A stretch of 64,000 nucleotides of DNA from Bordetella parapertussis (GTDB lineage: Bacteria > Pseudomonadota > Gammaproteobacteria > Burkholderiales > SG8-41), in contig CAMATZ010000001.1 of the NCBI GenBank assembly GCA_945861275.1, positions 1-64,000 on the forward strand, read 5' to 3'. Below the pieces are notes generated by a model. It saw only the letters and a list, made by a program, of their open reading frames with translations, was not told where the DNA came from and did not search any database. Below are positions 17,236 through 26,124 of this stretch, piece after piece; positions within the stretch are counted from its first letter, which is position 1, and the number at the start of each line of letters is the position of its first letter. Made by a program: the position numbers and the translations under genes.

Positions 17236-17925
17236 TCAGTTTTTCCTCTGCGCACAAATTTTGCAGGCGTACGCTTCCAGGGCCCCGGCATCCACACCGA
17301 CAGCCTTGTGCTGACGGCGGTTATATTCTTCCGATTCGAGTTCGGTGCGAAAGGAATCATTCAGGCGGTTGATCATGTTAAAGAGGCCGCACATCATCGA
17401 GACCTCGACGATTTCAGCATCGTCGCAATGTTTGCGCAACTCGTTCCACACGCCATCGTCGTATTTGGCGGTATTGAGCGTCATCGCTTCCGACCATGCC
17501 ATTACGGCTTTTTCCTTGTCGGTAAACAGCGGGCTGGCGAGATAGTCCGGCGCCTGCAGCGCTTCGAATTCCGCGTCGGTAAGTCCCAGTGCTTGACCAA
17601 GCACCCGATTGTGCTGAGTTCAGTAATGACAGTTGTTGATGGTCGAGGTTTTCAGGCACGCAAGGTTGCGCAGGCGCACGTCCGATACCGCACCCGCCGT
17701 GGGTTGGCGCACGGCGGCCACCAGCGGCAGAAACCAGCGCGCAACCAGCGGGCTGTGCGACAGAATGCGTTGCAGGTTGGCGATGCGGCCCAGCATCACA
17801 TTGGAGGCGTCGAACAGGTCTTGGGTGGGGCCAGTGGCCTCAGAGTCGGTAATGCCGCGCAGGCGTTGGGTCATGGTGTTCCAGGTTGGGTCAATAATAG
17901 GATTATAGCTTTTCACCCTTTTCAC
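17236..17925 (-). CDS. AhpD-like/CMD-family protein with an in-frame UGA: candidate selenoprotein
   Basis: Two reading frames (17925-17623 and 17619-17236) lie in the same phase and are separated by a single TGA at 17622-17620. Joined, they give about 229 residues of a carboxymuconolactone decarboxylase/AhpD-like protein. The UGA falls in the redox motif: NNC-H-Y-UGA-T-Q-H-N, where relatives have CxxC followed by His. After a 15-nt spacer a hairpin GUGCUU-GGUC-AAGCAC (17604-17589) follows; a GGUC loop at this distance is the hallmark of bacterial SECIS elements. I read UGA as selenocysteine (a CxxU motif). The start is uncertain: GTG 17925, GTG 17916 with a better Shine-Dalgarno, or ATG 17874. 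A nonsense-mutated pseudogene is the alternative. No sel genes are in the window. Confidence 0.75.
17589..17604 (-). promoter_or_regulatory. Putative SECIS hairpin
   Basis: On the coding strand GUGCUU-GGUC-AAGCAC is a perfect 6-bp stem with a 4-nt loop, starting 15 nt after the UGA. The apical loop GGUC is the same as that of the Escherichia coli fdhF SECIS. An alternative lower stem CUCAG/CUGGG (17618-17614 / 17589-17585) could extend it. Confidence 0.7.
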
Positions 17926-17981
17926 CTCATAGTGGGTGCGCTAAGATGGCTTTGGATCAACCTGCGGGCGGGCGCTGAGCG

Positions 17982-18431
17982 ATGATTATCCGCGACATAC
18001 TCAATCTCAAAGGCAGCACTATTTTCAGCATCGCGCCGGACGGGCGCGTGGCCGACGCCGTGGCGACGATGGTGCAAAACGATATCGGCTCGCTGGTGGT
18101 AATAGCAAGCGGGGGCGGCGAGATGAAAGGCATGCTGACCTTTCGCGAGGTATTGAAAGGGCTCGACGCGCAACGCGGCAATCTCGGCGACTTACCGGTG
18201 CGCGAAGTCATGGTGAACGATCCGCTGGTGTGCTGCCTGGACGACACGTCCGAACACGTGCGGGATCTCATGACGCAGCATCATGTGCGCTACGTGCCGG
18301 TAATGGACGGCGGGCACCTGCTGGGTGTGATCTCGTTTCATGACATTGCCAAGGCGGCGATCAAGGAGGCGAGCTTCGAAAACCGTTTGCTCAAGCGCTA
18401 CATCAAGAATTGGCCGGAGCAGGGCAGTTAA
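17982..18431 (+). CDS. CBS-domain protein
   Basis: 149 aa, essentially a tandem CBS pair (Bateman module): CBS1 about residues 8-65 (IAPDGRVADAVATMVQNDIGSLVV) and CBS2 about 75-130 (VREVMVNDPLVCCLDDTSEHVRDLMTQHHVRYVPVMDGGHLLGVISFHDI). There is no attached enzyme or transporter domain. Such stand-alone proteins usually bind adenine nucleotides and signal energy state; the target is unknown. It is divergent from the AhpD-like gene. Confidence 0.85.
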   Translation: MIIRDILNLKGSTIFSIAPDGRVADAVATMVQNDIGSLVVIASGGGEMKGMLTFREVLKGLDAQRGNLGDLPVREVMVNDPLVCCLDDTSEHVRDLMTQHHVRYVPVMDGGHLLGVISFHDIAKAAIKEASFENRLLKRYIKNWPEQGS

Positions 18432-18474
18432 TTTGCATTTTCGCGACACCCCTGTGATAAATGTGCAATAAATA

Positions 18475-18491
18475 CCATTATAACAATGGTT
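18475..18491. other. Short inverted repeat in the 18432-18620 gap
   Basis: ACCATT-ATAAC-AATGGT, in an unusually AT-rich stretch upstream of the next gene. It could be an operator or part of a leader. Nothing else is recognised in this gap. Confidence 0.3.
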
Positions 18492-18620
18492 TACTGGTAT
18501 ATTTGAATCTAATTCATTAATAACTGGAGCTGCATGTCGTTGCGGCTTTTGCGGCGCGCAGGCGCGTATGCTAAGTGGGCTTAAATTCATGAATCCCGTT
18601 TACCGCTATTGTGGTGCGCC

Positions 18621-20123
18621 ATGTTGAAGTGGCTGGCTGGCGACGATAGCGCGGGTCATTCGCTGGCGAACATCGCGGACGCCAAAGCGCTGATTGCCAC
18701 GCTGCCGCCCGATGATTCCGTGCGCGCGGCGCACGATGCCGTGCAATGGCTGGAGTCGATCAACAGTGACGGCAAATTTTCGATTACGCACCGCTATGAA
18801 CTCATTGATCTCATAGATATTGCGTTAAAGCGGCATGGGCAGCGCCTGCTGGATCAGTATCTGGTGCTAAAGCCGCAGGCGAAATTTCAGGAAGGCCTGT
18901 ATTGGCGCGCTGCGACCGGGTACTGGAAAGCCCTGGGAGATGCCTATCTGGGCTGTATTGACCCTTTGGCCAGGGGTGACAGTGCCGCCGCTGCGTTGCG
19001 CGCAAAGTTTCCGCAAGCCGTAGCGCGGGCGATGCGCATGCAGGCACTGCAGATCAAGTGGATATTGATGCGCTACGGTTACGTCGACGAACCCTACTGG
19101 GCTACGGTAGCGAACCTGTATGCCCAGGCCGAGAGCGGCGCTTTTCTCGACCAAACGATCGACATTTACGAGGGCGCGCGAGGCCGCGGGACCGTGCGTC
19201 AGGAATTTTTGCGCGTACTGATGTTGGCGGTGTCCTCAGCCGGTGGTTTGTCCCCCGCAAAACAGAATATCGCCGAGCGCGCGATCGCGCATTTTTCGAA
19301 GGATTTCGTATCTTCAAACAGTGCGGACGCAGATTGTAATTTCATCTTTGATTTGAGTGGCGCAACTTCACCCACGCGCGTGTTGGCCGAAGCGCCGCGT
19401 GGGGCGCGCCTGATTTATTTTGGGGCGGGACAGGCGATGGATGCGGCCCAGCGCGTTGTTGATGTCATCAGTGAAACCGGTGCGCTGCCGTCCGAGCTGA
19501 ATTTTCAGTCCACCGACTGCGACGCAGTCTCAGATACCTTGCTGCATCTGGCATTCAACTGGGAAAGAGAATTGCCGGAGCGTGATTCCGAGCGGCGTAA
19601 AGTTGCCACCACCTTGCAGATCACGCAAGGCTTTGATGGCGTGCTGTCGATGGGCAGCAAAGTCATACAGGAAACCTGGGTGGTCGAAAACGCCAGTGCG
19701 GAAGGCTACGGCGTCATCGTGCCCGCGCGCCGCGGCGAATGGCTGCAGGTAGGTGTATTGATCGGTTTCAGGCCTGAAGGCAATAGCGCCATATGGGGGG
19801 CTGCGGCTGTACGGCGCGTTGAAACCGATGCACGCGGCCAACGCTTCGTGGGCATACAGGCGCTCAGTCGAGCGGTAACGCCTGCCACCATGTGCACGCG
19901 TCGCGGTAACGGCGAGCCCGGCACGCCGCACAATGTGGTGCTGCTCGACGCGGAACCGTCGCGCAGCGGTTATCTGCAGGCGCTGGTGCGTCCGGAATCG
20001 TTTACCTTGCGCGAGGCACTTGAAGCAACACGCACGGCTGACGGACTATCGTTTATGCTAATGCCGTCGGGCGTGATCGAATCAGGGCCGGATTTCGACC
20101 GCGTGCGGTTCAAGGCTGACTGA
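18621..20123 (+). CDS. Conserved betaproteobacterial protein with possible C-terminal PilZ-like domain
   Basis: 500 aa from the ATG at 18621 (the frame opens 12 bp earlier). Residues 1 to about 300 look all-helical and cytoplasmic (LKWLAGDDSAGHSLANIADAKALIATLP...). The last ~170 residues look like a beta-barrel (RRKVATTLQITQGFDG, ENASAEGYGVIVPARRGEWLQVGVLIGFRPEG, GIQALSRAV), similar in layout to PilZ domains, which may bind c-di-GMP. The proteins I recall with this layout are betaproteobacterial and annotated as hypothetical. There is no signal peptide. The PilZ suggestion is inference only. Confidence 0.6.
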   Translation: MLKWLAGDDSAGHSLANIADAKALIATLPPDDSVRAAHDAVQWLESINSDGKFSITHRYELIDLIDIALKRHGQRLLDQYLVLKPQAKFQEGLYWRAATGYWKALGDAYLGCIDPLARGDSAAAALRAKFPQAVARAMRMQALQIKWILMRYGYVDEPYWATVANLYAQAESGAFLDQTIDIYEGARGRGTVRQEFLRVLMLAVSSAGGLSPAKQNIAERAIAHFSKDFVSSNSADADCNFIFDLSGATSPTRVLAEAPRGARLIYFGAGQAMDAAQRVVDVISETGALPSELNFQSTDCDAVSDTLLHLAFNWERELPERDSERRKVATTLQITQGFDGVLSMGSKVIQETWVVENASAEGYGVIVPARRGEWLQVGVLIGFRPEGNSAIWGAAAVRRVETDARGQRFVGIQALSRAVTPATMCTRRGNGEPGTPHNVVLLDAEPSRSGYLQALVRPESFTLREALEATRTADGLSFMLMPSGVIESGPDFDRVRFKAD

Positions 20124-20202
20124 GGGGCAATCGGCGCAAGCCGGCGCGGCGGCGTGTGCGCGCAACGCGCAGGCTTGATTGGGATGGCCGCTACGTTTGC
20201 AA

Positions 20203-20874
20203 TCACCTGCGCAACACGCGCGTAAGCCATACGCCGATGTCGCGCACTTCTTCCAGGCACACCGAATGCGTCATCGGGTATTCGTGCCATTCCACTGCGT
20301 AACCTGATTTCAGCAACAGGTCGCGCGAATTTTTTCCCATGGCATACGGCACCACCGGGTCTTGCGTGCCATGCGCAACCAGCAGCGGTGTTTTTAAATT
20401 GGCGGGCGTGGCTTCGGCAGCAAAGCTGTCGGCACACGGCAGATAACACGACAGCGCCATCACCCCGGCGAGCTTCTCGGGGTAACGCAAGCCGCTGTGC
20501 AGCGCGATCGCGCCACCTTGGGAAAACCCCGCTAACACTATGTTTTTACAGGGTATATTTCTCGTAATTTCGCGGGCGATCAAATCCCCGATTTGCGCCT
20601 GCGACTGGCGCACACCCGTTTCATCGGCGCGCTTGGTGTGACCCTCAAGGTCGCCGAAGGACACGTCATACCACGCGCGCATGACGTAACCGTTATTGAT
20701 AGTCACTGCAATCTGCGGCGCATGCGGAAAAATGAAGCGTATCGCCGGCGCGCCGGACAATTCGAGTTCATTGACGATGGGCACGAAATCATTGCCATCC
20801 GCGCCGAGACCGTGCATCCAGATCACGGCGGCGGTGGGGTTGGCGGCAGTTTCGAGTTCGATGGTTTCTAGCAT
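20203..20874 (-). CDS. Carboxylesterase/phospholipase (alpha/beta hydrolase, Abhydrolase_2)
   Basis: 223 aa from the ATG at 20874. The frame runs further upstream only through a repeat that translates to a heptamer-derived string, so it is not coding there. Catalytic elements: oxyanion region IWMHGLGADGNDF, nucleophile GFSQGG, Asp in HGTQDPVVPY and His in YPMTHSV. The family (EstB/YpfH-like) hydrolyses short acyl esters or lysophospholipids. It lies downstream of darP-mogA across the repeat element and ends convergent with the gene at 18.6 kb. Confidence 0.9.
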   Translation of the reverse strand: MLETIELETAANPTAAVIWMHGLGADGNDFVPIVNELELSGAPAIRFIFPHAPQIAVTINNGYVMRAWYDVSFGDLEGHTKRADETGVRQSQAQIGDLIAREITRNIPCKNIVLAGFSQGGAIALHSGLRYPEKLAGVMALSCYLPCADSFAAEATPANLKTPLLVAHGTQDPVVPYAMGKNSRDLLLKSGYAVEWHEYPMTHSVCLEEVRDIGVWLTRVLRR

Positions 20875-20887
20875 TTGCTTATGGACC

Positions 20888-20986
20888 GTGAAGAGTGAAG
20901 GGTGAAGAGTGAAGAGTGAAGGGTGGCGAAAGGCGGCGAAGGGGTGAAAGGGGTACCGCTTCACTCCTCACCCTTCACGCTTCACG
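20888..20986. repeat. Heptamer-based hairpin between mogA and the esterase
   Basis: GTGAAGA/GTGAAGG units (from 20888, five clear copies, then degenerate ones) face CTTCACT, CCTCACC, CTTCACG, CTTCACG (20959-20986) across GGGGTACC. On the coding strand the repeat contributes the TGA stop of mogA (ACG-TGA-AGC), exactly as the copy at 9068 does for ompR. The esterase ATG beyond it has no visible Shine-Dalgarno. Confidence 0.85.
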
Positions 20987-21566
20987 TTTTTCGAATTGCC
21001 GACTTCGGCCGAAATGCCTTTACCACCGCTTCGTTGGTTTCAATATACGGCCCGCCTATCAAATCGATGCAGTATGGCACCGCCGCGAAAATACCGTTGA
21101 CCAGCGGCTTGCCGGTTTCATCTTTCAGCCCTTCGAGGGTTTCCCTGATGGCTTTGGGTTGGCCTGGCAAATTGATAATCAACGCTTGTTTTCTGATGAC
21201 CGCTACCTGCCGCGACAGAATTGCGGTAGGCACGAATTTCAGGCTGACCTGACGCATTTGTTCGCCGAAACCCGGCATTTCCCGGTCAGCCACCGCCAGG
21301 GTTGCTTCGGGCGTGACATCGCGCAGCGCGGGGCCGGTGCCGCCGGTGGTAAGCACGAGATGGCATTTTTCGTCGTCTACCAATGCTTTGAGCGTGGCTT
21401 CGATCAACGGCCGTTCGTCCGGAATCAAGCGCGTCACCATGCGCCACTTTGAGGCGAGCGCCTGCGTGAACCAGTCCTTCAGCGCGGGTATGCCCTGATC
21501 CTCGTACACGCCTTGCGAAGCGCGGTCACTGATCGAAACCAGGCCGATTAAGAGTTCTTCGTTCAT
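20982..21566 (-). CDS. mogA: Molybdopterin adenylyltransferase
   Basis: 194 aa, MogA type. It adenylylates molybdopterin before Mo insertion in molybdenum-cofactor synthesis. The signature TTGGTGPALRDVTPEAT, GLVSISDRASQGVYEDQGIPALKDWF at the N-terminus and IINLPGQPKAIRETLE are all present. The ATG overlaps the darP stop by 4 bp (ATGA), so the two are coupled. The stop codon is donated by the adjacent heptamer repeat. Confidence 0.95.
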   Translation of the reverse strand: MNEELLIGLVSISDRASQGVYEDQGIPALKDWFTQALASKWRMVTRLIPDERPLIEATLKALVDDEKCHLVLTTGGTGPALRDVTPEATLAVADREMPGFGEQMRQVSLKFVPTAILSRQVAVIRKQALIINLPGQPKAIRETLEGLKDETGKPLVNGIFAAVPYCIDLIGGPYIETNEAVVKAFRPKSAIRKT

Positions 21567-22084
21567 GACGCGATTATATCGCGCAGTAACTGAAACAACG
21601 CCCGATAATTTTTCGGCGGCTTATGTTGCTCGCGTTCACGCTGTGTGTTGCGTATCAGCGTGCGCAACTGTTGCACATCGGCGTGCGGATATTCGGCGGT
21701 AAACGGCTGCAAGGCCAACGGGTCTTCAAGCAGCCGGTCGCGCCAGCGTTCGATCAAATGCAGCCGCGCGGTTTCTTCTACGGATGTGGTTTTCCAGCCG
21801 TCGATTTTGGCGCGGATCGGCGCCGGGTCGATGTTGCGCATGAGTTTGCCAATGAATTGCAACTGACGCCGCCGCCCTTCATGCGCGCTGATGCGTTGCG
21901 CGGCCTGCACTGCGTCGCGCAGCGATTCGGGCATTTCTACCTGCGCGAGTTGGTTGCGATTTAGCGCGACCAGTTCCACGCCCAGCGCCTGCACGGCGTG
22001 CGCATCGGCTTTGCGGCGGGATTTACTGGGGCCCTCATACGTGGGTGCTGCATCGTCTGGCGGTTCATTGTCGATGGGCATCAT
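21563..22084 (-). CDS. darP: Ribosome-associated protein DarP (YjgA, DUF615)
   Basis: 173 aa, DUF615 family. It associates with late 50S assembly intermediates. Typical features are the N-terminal KSRRKADAHAVQALGVELVALNRNQLAQVEMPESLRDAV, GRRRQLQFIGKLMR and the C-terminal KNYRALFQLLRDI. It is divergent from pmbA, the classical neighbour pair of yjgA, which supports both calls. It overlaps mogA. Confidence 0.95.
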   Translation of the reverse strand: MMPIDNEPPDDAAPTYEGPSKSRRKADAHAVQALGVELVALNRNQLAQVEMPESLRDAVQAAQRISAHEGRRRQLQFIGKLMRNIDPAPIRAKIDGWKTTSVEETARLHLIERWRDRLLEDPLALQPFTAEYPHADVQQLRTLIRNTQREREQHKPPKNYRALFQLLRDIIAS

Positions 22085-22177
22085 GCGGTTTCTGCGCTGG
22101 GAATCAACCTGTTATGATAGCGCTCTTTCCCTGAATGCACAGGCGCAGCCATCGGCGCGCTCAATTAGACACCCATC

Positions 22178-23518
22178 ATGCCCAACCCTGGATTTACCCG
22201 CGATAGCGGCGCCCTGCAGTCGCTCACGCGCGATGCGCTGGCCTATGCGCGCGAACGCGGCGCCACCGCGTCTGAAGTCGAGGTCAGCGAAGGTTACGGC
22301 CAGACCGTCACCGTGCGCCGTGGCGAAGTGGAAACCATCGAGTACAACCGCGACAAAGGCATGGGTGTTACGGCGTATCTCGGCCAGCAGCGCGGCCACG
22401 CCAGCACTTCTGATTTTTCGCCCAAAGCGCTGCGCGATGCGGTGGACGCGGCGTTGTCGATCGCACGCTTTACCGCCGCCGATGATTGCGCGGGGCTGGC
22501 CGATCCGGAGTTGCTGGCGCGTGAATTTCCGGAATTGCAGTTGTGGCATTCGTGGGCGCTGCCGGTGGAGCGCGCCATCGCGCTCGCCACCGCCTGCGAA
22601 GACGCGGGCTTCGCGGTGGATAAGCGCATCAGTAACTCCGAAGGCGCTTCGGTGTCGACGCAGGAATCAAATTTTGTCTATGGTAATTCGCATGGTTTTC
22701 TCGCGGGCTATCCGAGTTCACGTCACAGCATCGGCTGTTCTCTGATCGCTGGTGAGGATGACGCCATGCAGCGCGACGATTGGTACGAGGTGGCGCGTGC
22801 CGAACAGGATTTGGCGACGCCGGAGTCGGTGGGGCGGCGTGCCGCCGAGCGCGCGGTGCGCCGGCTCGATGCGCGCAAAATAGAAACCACGCAGGCGCCG
22901 GTGCTGTTTGAAGCGCCCGTTGCATCGAGTTTGCTGGGGCATTTTGTGTCGGCGGTGAGCGGCGGCAGTCTGTATCGTAAATCGTCGTTTCTGCTGGACA
23001 GTCTGGGCACGCAGGTGCTTGCGCCGATGGTTCACATCAGCGATTTGCCGCATATACCGAAGGGCCTGGGCAGCGGCGCGTTTGATGCCGAGGGGGTCGC
23101 CACGCAAGCGCGCGAAGTGGTGAAGGACGGCGTGGTGCAGGGCTACTTTCTGGGCAGTTACTCCGCGCGTAAACTGGGCATGCGTTCCACCGGCAATGCC
23201 GGCGGCAATCACAATTTGATGCTGCGCGATAGCGGCGACGATTTTGCCGCGCTGCTCAAAAAAATGCATCGCGGCCTGCTGGTAACGGAGTTGATGGGCC
23301 AGGGTGTGAATCAGGTTACCGGCGATTACTCACGCGGCGCCGCGGGTTACTGGGTGGAGAACGGCGAAATTGCTTACCCGGTGCAGGAGATCACCATTGC
23401 CGGCCAGCTCAAGGACATGTTTCGCGGCATCTCGGCCATCGGAAACGACGTGCTGCGGCGCGGCTCACGCCAATGCGGCTCGGTGTTGCTGGAGCGGATG
23501 ACGATAGCCGGTAATTAA
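22178..23518 (+). CDS. pmbA: Metalloprotease PmbA/TldE
   Basis: 446 aa. Partner of TldD in the TldD/E protease, which matures microcin-like and modified peptides and degrades unfolded peptides. Family features: ASEVEVSEGYGQTVTVRRGEVETIEYNRDKGMGVTAYLGQQRGHASTSD near the N-terminus, and the C-terminal GNAGGNHNLMLRDS...GLLVTELMGQGVNQVTGDYSRGAAGYWVENGEIAYPVQEITIAGQLKDMFRGI. In the known complex the metal site is in TldD, which is not in this window. The gap after it (23519-23739) shows nothing recognisable. Confidence 0.95.
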   Translation: MPNPGFTRDSGALQSLTRDALAYARERGATASEVEVSEGYGQTVTVRRGEVETIEYNRDKGMGVTAYLGQQRGHASTSDFSPKALRDAVDAALSIARFTAADDCAGLADPELLAREFPELQLWHSWALPVERAIALATACEDAGFAVDKRISNSEGASVSTQESNFVYGNSHGFLAGYPSSRHSIGCSLIAGEDDAMQRDDWYEVARAEQDLATPESVGRRAAERAVRRLDARKIETTQAPVLFEAPVASSLLGHFVSAVSGGSLYRKSSFLLDSLGTQVLAPMVHISDLPHIPKGLGSGAFDAEGVATQAREVVKDGVVQGYFLGSYSARKLGMRSTGNAGGNHNLMLRDSGDDFAALLKKMHRGLLVTELMGQGVNQVTGDYSRGAAGYWVENGEIAYPVQEITIAGQLKDMFRGISAIGNDVLRRGSRQCGSVLLERMTIAGN

Positions 23519-23739
23519 TTCATGTCTGCGGCAGTATCTGCGTGAATGCGTGTGGCCCGGTTACCCGCGCGGTGCGCTGGAACGGGAGGCGCGTGTTGCA
23601 GAAGCGCAGGTTTCTAGGCGGGGGCAGATGTGATACCGTACACCTTCTTAAAGCAGCCAGCGTGATAAGCGCTGTGATATTTGGCCCTACACAGCGGCAC
23701 AGTGTAATTTCGCGGCTGGCGACAACATCAGGTTAACCA

Positions 23740-24249
23740 ATGCAATTGAGGTGTTTCTGGATAGCGGTAATTTCCGTGCTGTGCTTACAGACGGCGGCGG
23801 CGCAATCGGTGCAGATTGGTTATATCGATGGCCGGCGCATCGAGAACGATACGCGGCGCGCTTTCGACATCACTGAAATGCTGCGCCGCGAATTCAGTGC
23901 GCGTGAACAGGAAGTGCGCGGCCTGGAAGCGAAGGTCAAAGGTTTGCAGGCACAGTTGCCCAGCGCGCCGGCGGGACGCGAGCGCGAACTGAAAGAGCGC
24001 GAATTTCAGACGCAGGCGCAGCGCCTTGAGCAGCTGGGCCGCGCGTTCGTGGACGATGTGGAACGCCGCAAGTCGGAAGAGCGGCGCAAGTATTTTGTCG
24101 AGGTGACCGCTATCGTCACCAAAATCGCCGAAAGCCAGAAGTTCGATCTGGTGTTGCAGGAAGCTGTATTCGCCGGCAAGGCGATTGATATCACCGAGCA
24201 GGTTATCAAAGCGCTGGGCGGCCCGGCGCCCAAAGCGGCAGGTAAGTAA
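23740..24249 (+). CDS. OmpH/Skp family periplasmic chaperone-like protein
   Basis: 169 aa with an N-terminal signal peptide (about 1-21, ending TAAAQS). The body is a long coiled coil (RREFSAREQEVRGLEAKVKGLQAQL ... LKEREFQTQAQRLEQLGRAF), as in Skp, preceded by the conserved VQIGYIDGRRIEND strand. Skp chaperones unfolded outer-membrane proteins, but it is normally encoded next to bamA and lpxD. This copy is isolated between pmbA and glyA and may be a second paralogue. Confidence 0.82.
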   Translation: MQLRCFWIAVISVLCLQTAAAQSVQIGYIDGRRIENDTRRAFDITEMLRREFSAREQEVRGLEAKVKGLQAQLPSAPAGRERELKEREFQTQAQRLEQLGRAFVDDVERRKSEERRKYFVEVTAIVTKIAESQKFDLVLQEAVFAGKAIDITEQVIKALGGPAPKAAGK

Positions 24250-24342
24250 CGCGCGTCGCAAATTATCGGCTGGTTGTTGGCTGCCGCATTGCTGCTGGAC
24301 TGACTGTATTCACACCACACATTTAATTGCGCGAATTCACCC

Positions 24343-25593
24343 ATGTTCTCCACCTCAAAAGATACTATCGCCAGCTTTGATCCGGAACTGTGGCAAGCGC
24401 TTGAGCGCGAACGCCAGCGTCAGCATGACCACATCGAACTCATCGCCTCGGAGAACTACGCCAGTCCACGCGTGCTGGCGGCGCAAGGCTCGGTGCTCAC
24501 CAACAAATATGCCGAAGGTTATCCCGGCAAGCGTTATTACGGCGGCTGCGAGCATGTCGATGTGGCGGAGCAATTGGCGATCGATCGTGCCAAAAAATTG
24601 TTTCATGCCGGTTATGCCAATGTGCAGCCGCATTCGGGAGCGCAGGCGAATTTTGCGGTGTTCAAGGCAGTGTTGCATCCGGGCGATGTGATCCTCGGCA
24701 TGGCGCTGGACAGCGGCGGTCACTTGACGCATGGCTCGCCGGTCAACGTCAGCGGGCGCTATTTTGACGCCACAACCTACGGCTTGGACAAAGACGAGGA
24801 AGTCGATTACGCTGAAGTCGAAGAACTCGCGCTGGTGCGCAAGCCGAAATTGATTGTCGCCGGCGCCTCGGCGTATTCGCTGCGTTTCGACTGGAAACGC
24901 TTTCGCGCCATTGCCGACAAATGCGGCGCGCTGCTGATGGCCGATGTGGCGCACTATGCGGGTTTGATCGCGGCGGGTTTGTATCCCAGCCCGGTGGGGA
25001 TTGCCGATTTTGTTACCAGCACCACGCACAAGACGCTGCGGGGGCCGCGCGGCGGTTTGATACTGGCGGACGCCAAGCACGAAAAGATTCTCAACAGCGC
25101 AGTGTTTCCAGGCACGCAAGGCGGCCCGCTGATGCATGTTATTGCCGCCAAGGCGGTGGCGTTTCAGGAGGCGTTGACACCCGAATTTCGCGATTATCAG
25201 CAACAGGTGCTGGACAACGCGCGGGTGATGGCCAAAGTGCTGCAGGAGCGCGGCTTGCGCATCGTGTCGGGCCGCACCGAGTGCCATATGTTTCTGGTGG
25301 ATGTGCGCAGCAAGCATGTCACCGGCGCCGAAGCCGAGGTGGCGCTGGGCAAGGCCAACCTGACGATTAACAAGAACGCCATTCCCAAAGACCCGCAGCG
25401 TCCCACTGTGACCAGCGGCATTCGTCTCGGGTCGCCCGCAATGACCACGCGCGGATTTTGTGAACTTGAAGCCGAAAAAGTCGCGCACCTGATTGCCGAT
25501 GTGCTCGATGCGCCCAACGACGATGAGGTACTGCGGCGCGTCGCCGGTGAAGTCAAGACACTGTGCGATGCCTTTCCGGTGTATGGCCAGTGA
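24343..25593 (+). CDS. glyA: Serine hydroxymethyltransferase
   Basis: PLP enzyme interconverting serine and glycine with tetrahydrofolate as one-carbon acceptor. At 416 aa it is full length. It contains [20 protein letters not shown], the [17 protein letters not shown] segment, the PLP-Lys motif [13 protein letters not shown], and [19 protein letters not shown] see no glycine-riboswitch-like structure in the 93-bp leader. It leads into nrdR and the riboflavin genes, a common betaproteobacterial order. Confidence 0.98.
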   Translation: MFSTSKDTIASFDPELWQALERERQRQHDHIELIASENYASPRVLAAQGSVLTNKYAEGYPGKRYYGGCEHVDVAEQLAIDRAKKLFHAGYANVQPHSGAQANFAVFKAVLHPGDVILGMALDSGGHLTHGSPVNVSGRYFDATTYGLDKDEEVDYAEVEELALVRKPKLIVAGASAYSLRFDWKRFRAIADKCGALLMADVAHYAGLIAAGLYPSPVGIADFVTSTTHKTLRGPRGGLILADAKHEKILNSAVFPGTQGGPLMHVIAAKAVAFQEALTPEFRDYQQQVLDNARVMAKVLQERGLRIVSGRTECHMFLVDVRSKHVTGAEAEVALGKANLTINKNAIPKDPQRPTVTSGIRLGSPAMTTRGFCELEAEKVAHLIADVLDAPNDDEVLRRVAGEVKTLCDAFPVYGQ

Positions 25594-25611
25594 GCGGCGC
25601 GTGATACAACG

Positions 25612-26079
25612 ATGAAATGCCCGTTCTGCAAGCATGCTTCCACGCAGGTGATCGATTCGCGCGTGGGCGACGCCGGCGACAGCATTCGCCGGCGGCGGCG
25701 GTGCGAAGCTTGCAGCAAACGCTTCACCACCTACGAAACCGTGGAATTGCGCATGCCGCAGGTGGCCAAACAGGACGGCAGCCGCACCGAGTTTGACGTT
25801 GAAAAGTTGCGCACCGGGTTCATGCGCGCGCTGCACAAGCGCCCGGTGCCAACGCCGCTGGTGGATGAGGCGATTGCGACGATTACGCAAAACATACTCG
25901 CGCTCGGCGACCGCGAAGTGCCGGCGCGGCGCATCGGCGAAATGGTGATGCGTGAGTTGCACCGCCTGGATCAGGTGGCGTATATCCGCTTTGCTTCGGT
26001 GTATCGCAGTTTCCAGGGTGTTGATGACTTTCAGGATGCCATCAAGGAAGCCCAGAAGCCGGGTTTAGGCAGGAAGTAA
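25612..26079 (+). CDS. nrdR: Transcriptional repressor NrdR
   Basis: Represses ribonucleotide reductase genes in response to dATP/ATP. 155 aa: an N-terminal zinc ribbon (CPFC...[17 protein letters not shown]) followed by an ATP-cone domain ([29 protein letters not shown] ... [17 protein letters not shown]). No NrdR boxes or nrd genes are in the window, so its targets lie elsewhere. It starts 18 bp after glyA. Confidence 0.97.
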   Translation: MKCPFCKHASTQVIDSRVGDAGDSIRRRRRCEACSKRFTTYETVELRMPQVAKQDGSRTEFDVEKLRTGFMRALHKRPVPTPLVDEAIATITQNILALGDREVPARRIGEMVMRELHRLDQVAYIRFASVYRSFQGVDDFQDAIKEAQKPGLGRK

Positions 26080-26124
26080 CGCGCAGGCTTTGATCTTGCG
26101 CGTGGCCAGTGCCGCAATGATGCC

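Noticed and set aside
17599-17640. Simple frameshift or two separate small genes at the AhpD-like locus
   Set aside because: Both halves are in the same phase with a single TGA and no insertion or deletion; the downstream half has no plausible own start, and the homology runs through.
23542-23736. 64-codon frame between pmbA and the OmpH-like gene
   Set aside because: No ribosome-binding site, no recognisable composition or homologue; treated as non-coding.
24250-24342. Glycine riboswitch upstream of glyA
   Set aside because: The 93-bp leader is too short and lacks recognisable paired aptamer elements.
24355-25962. Long open frame (535 codons) antisense to glyA-nrdR
   Set aside because: It mirrors glyA in a GC-rich genome, has a low-complexity His/Arg-rich translation with no family, and no ribosome-binding site. 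glyA itself is unambiguous.
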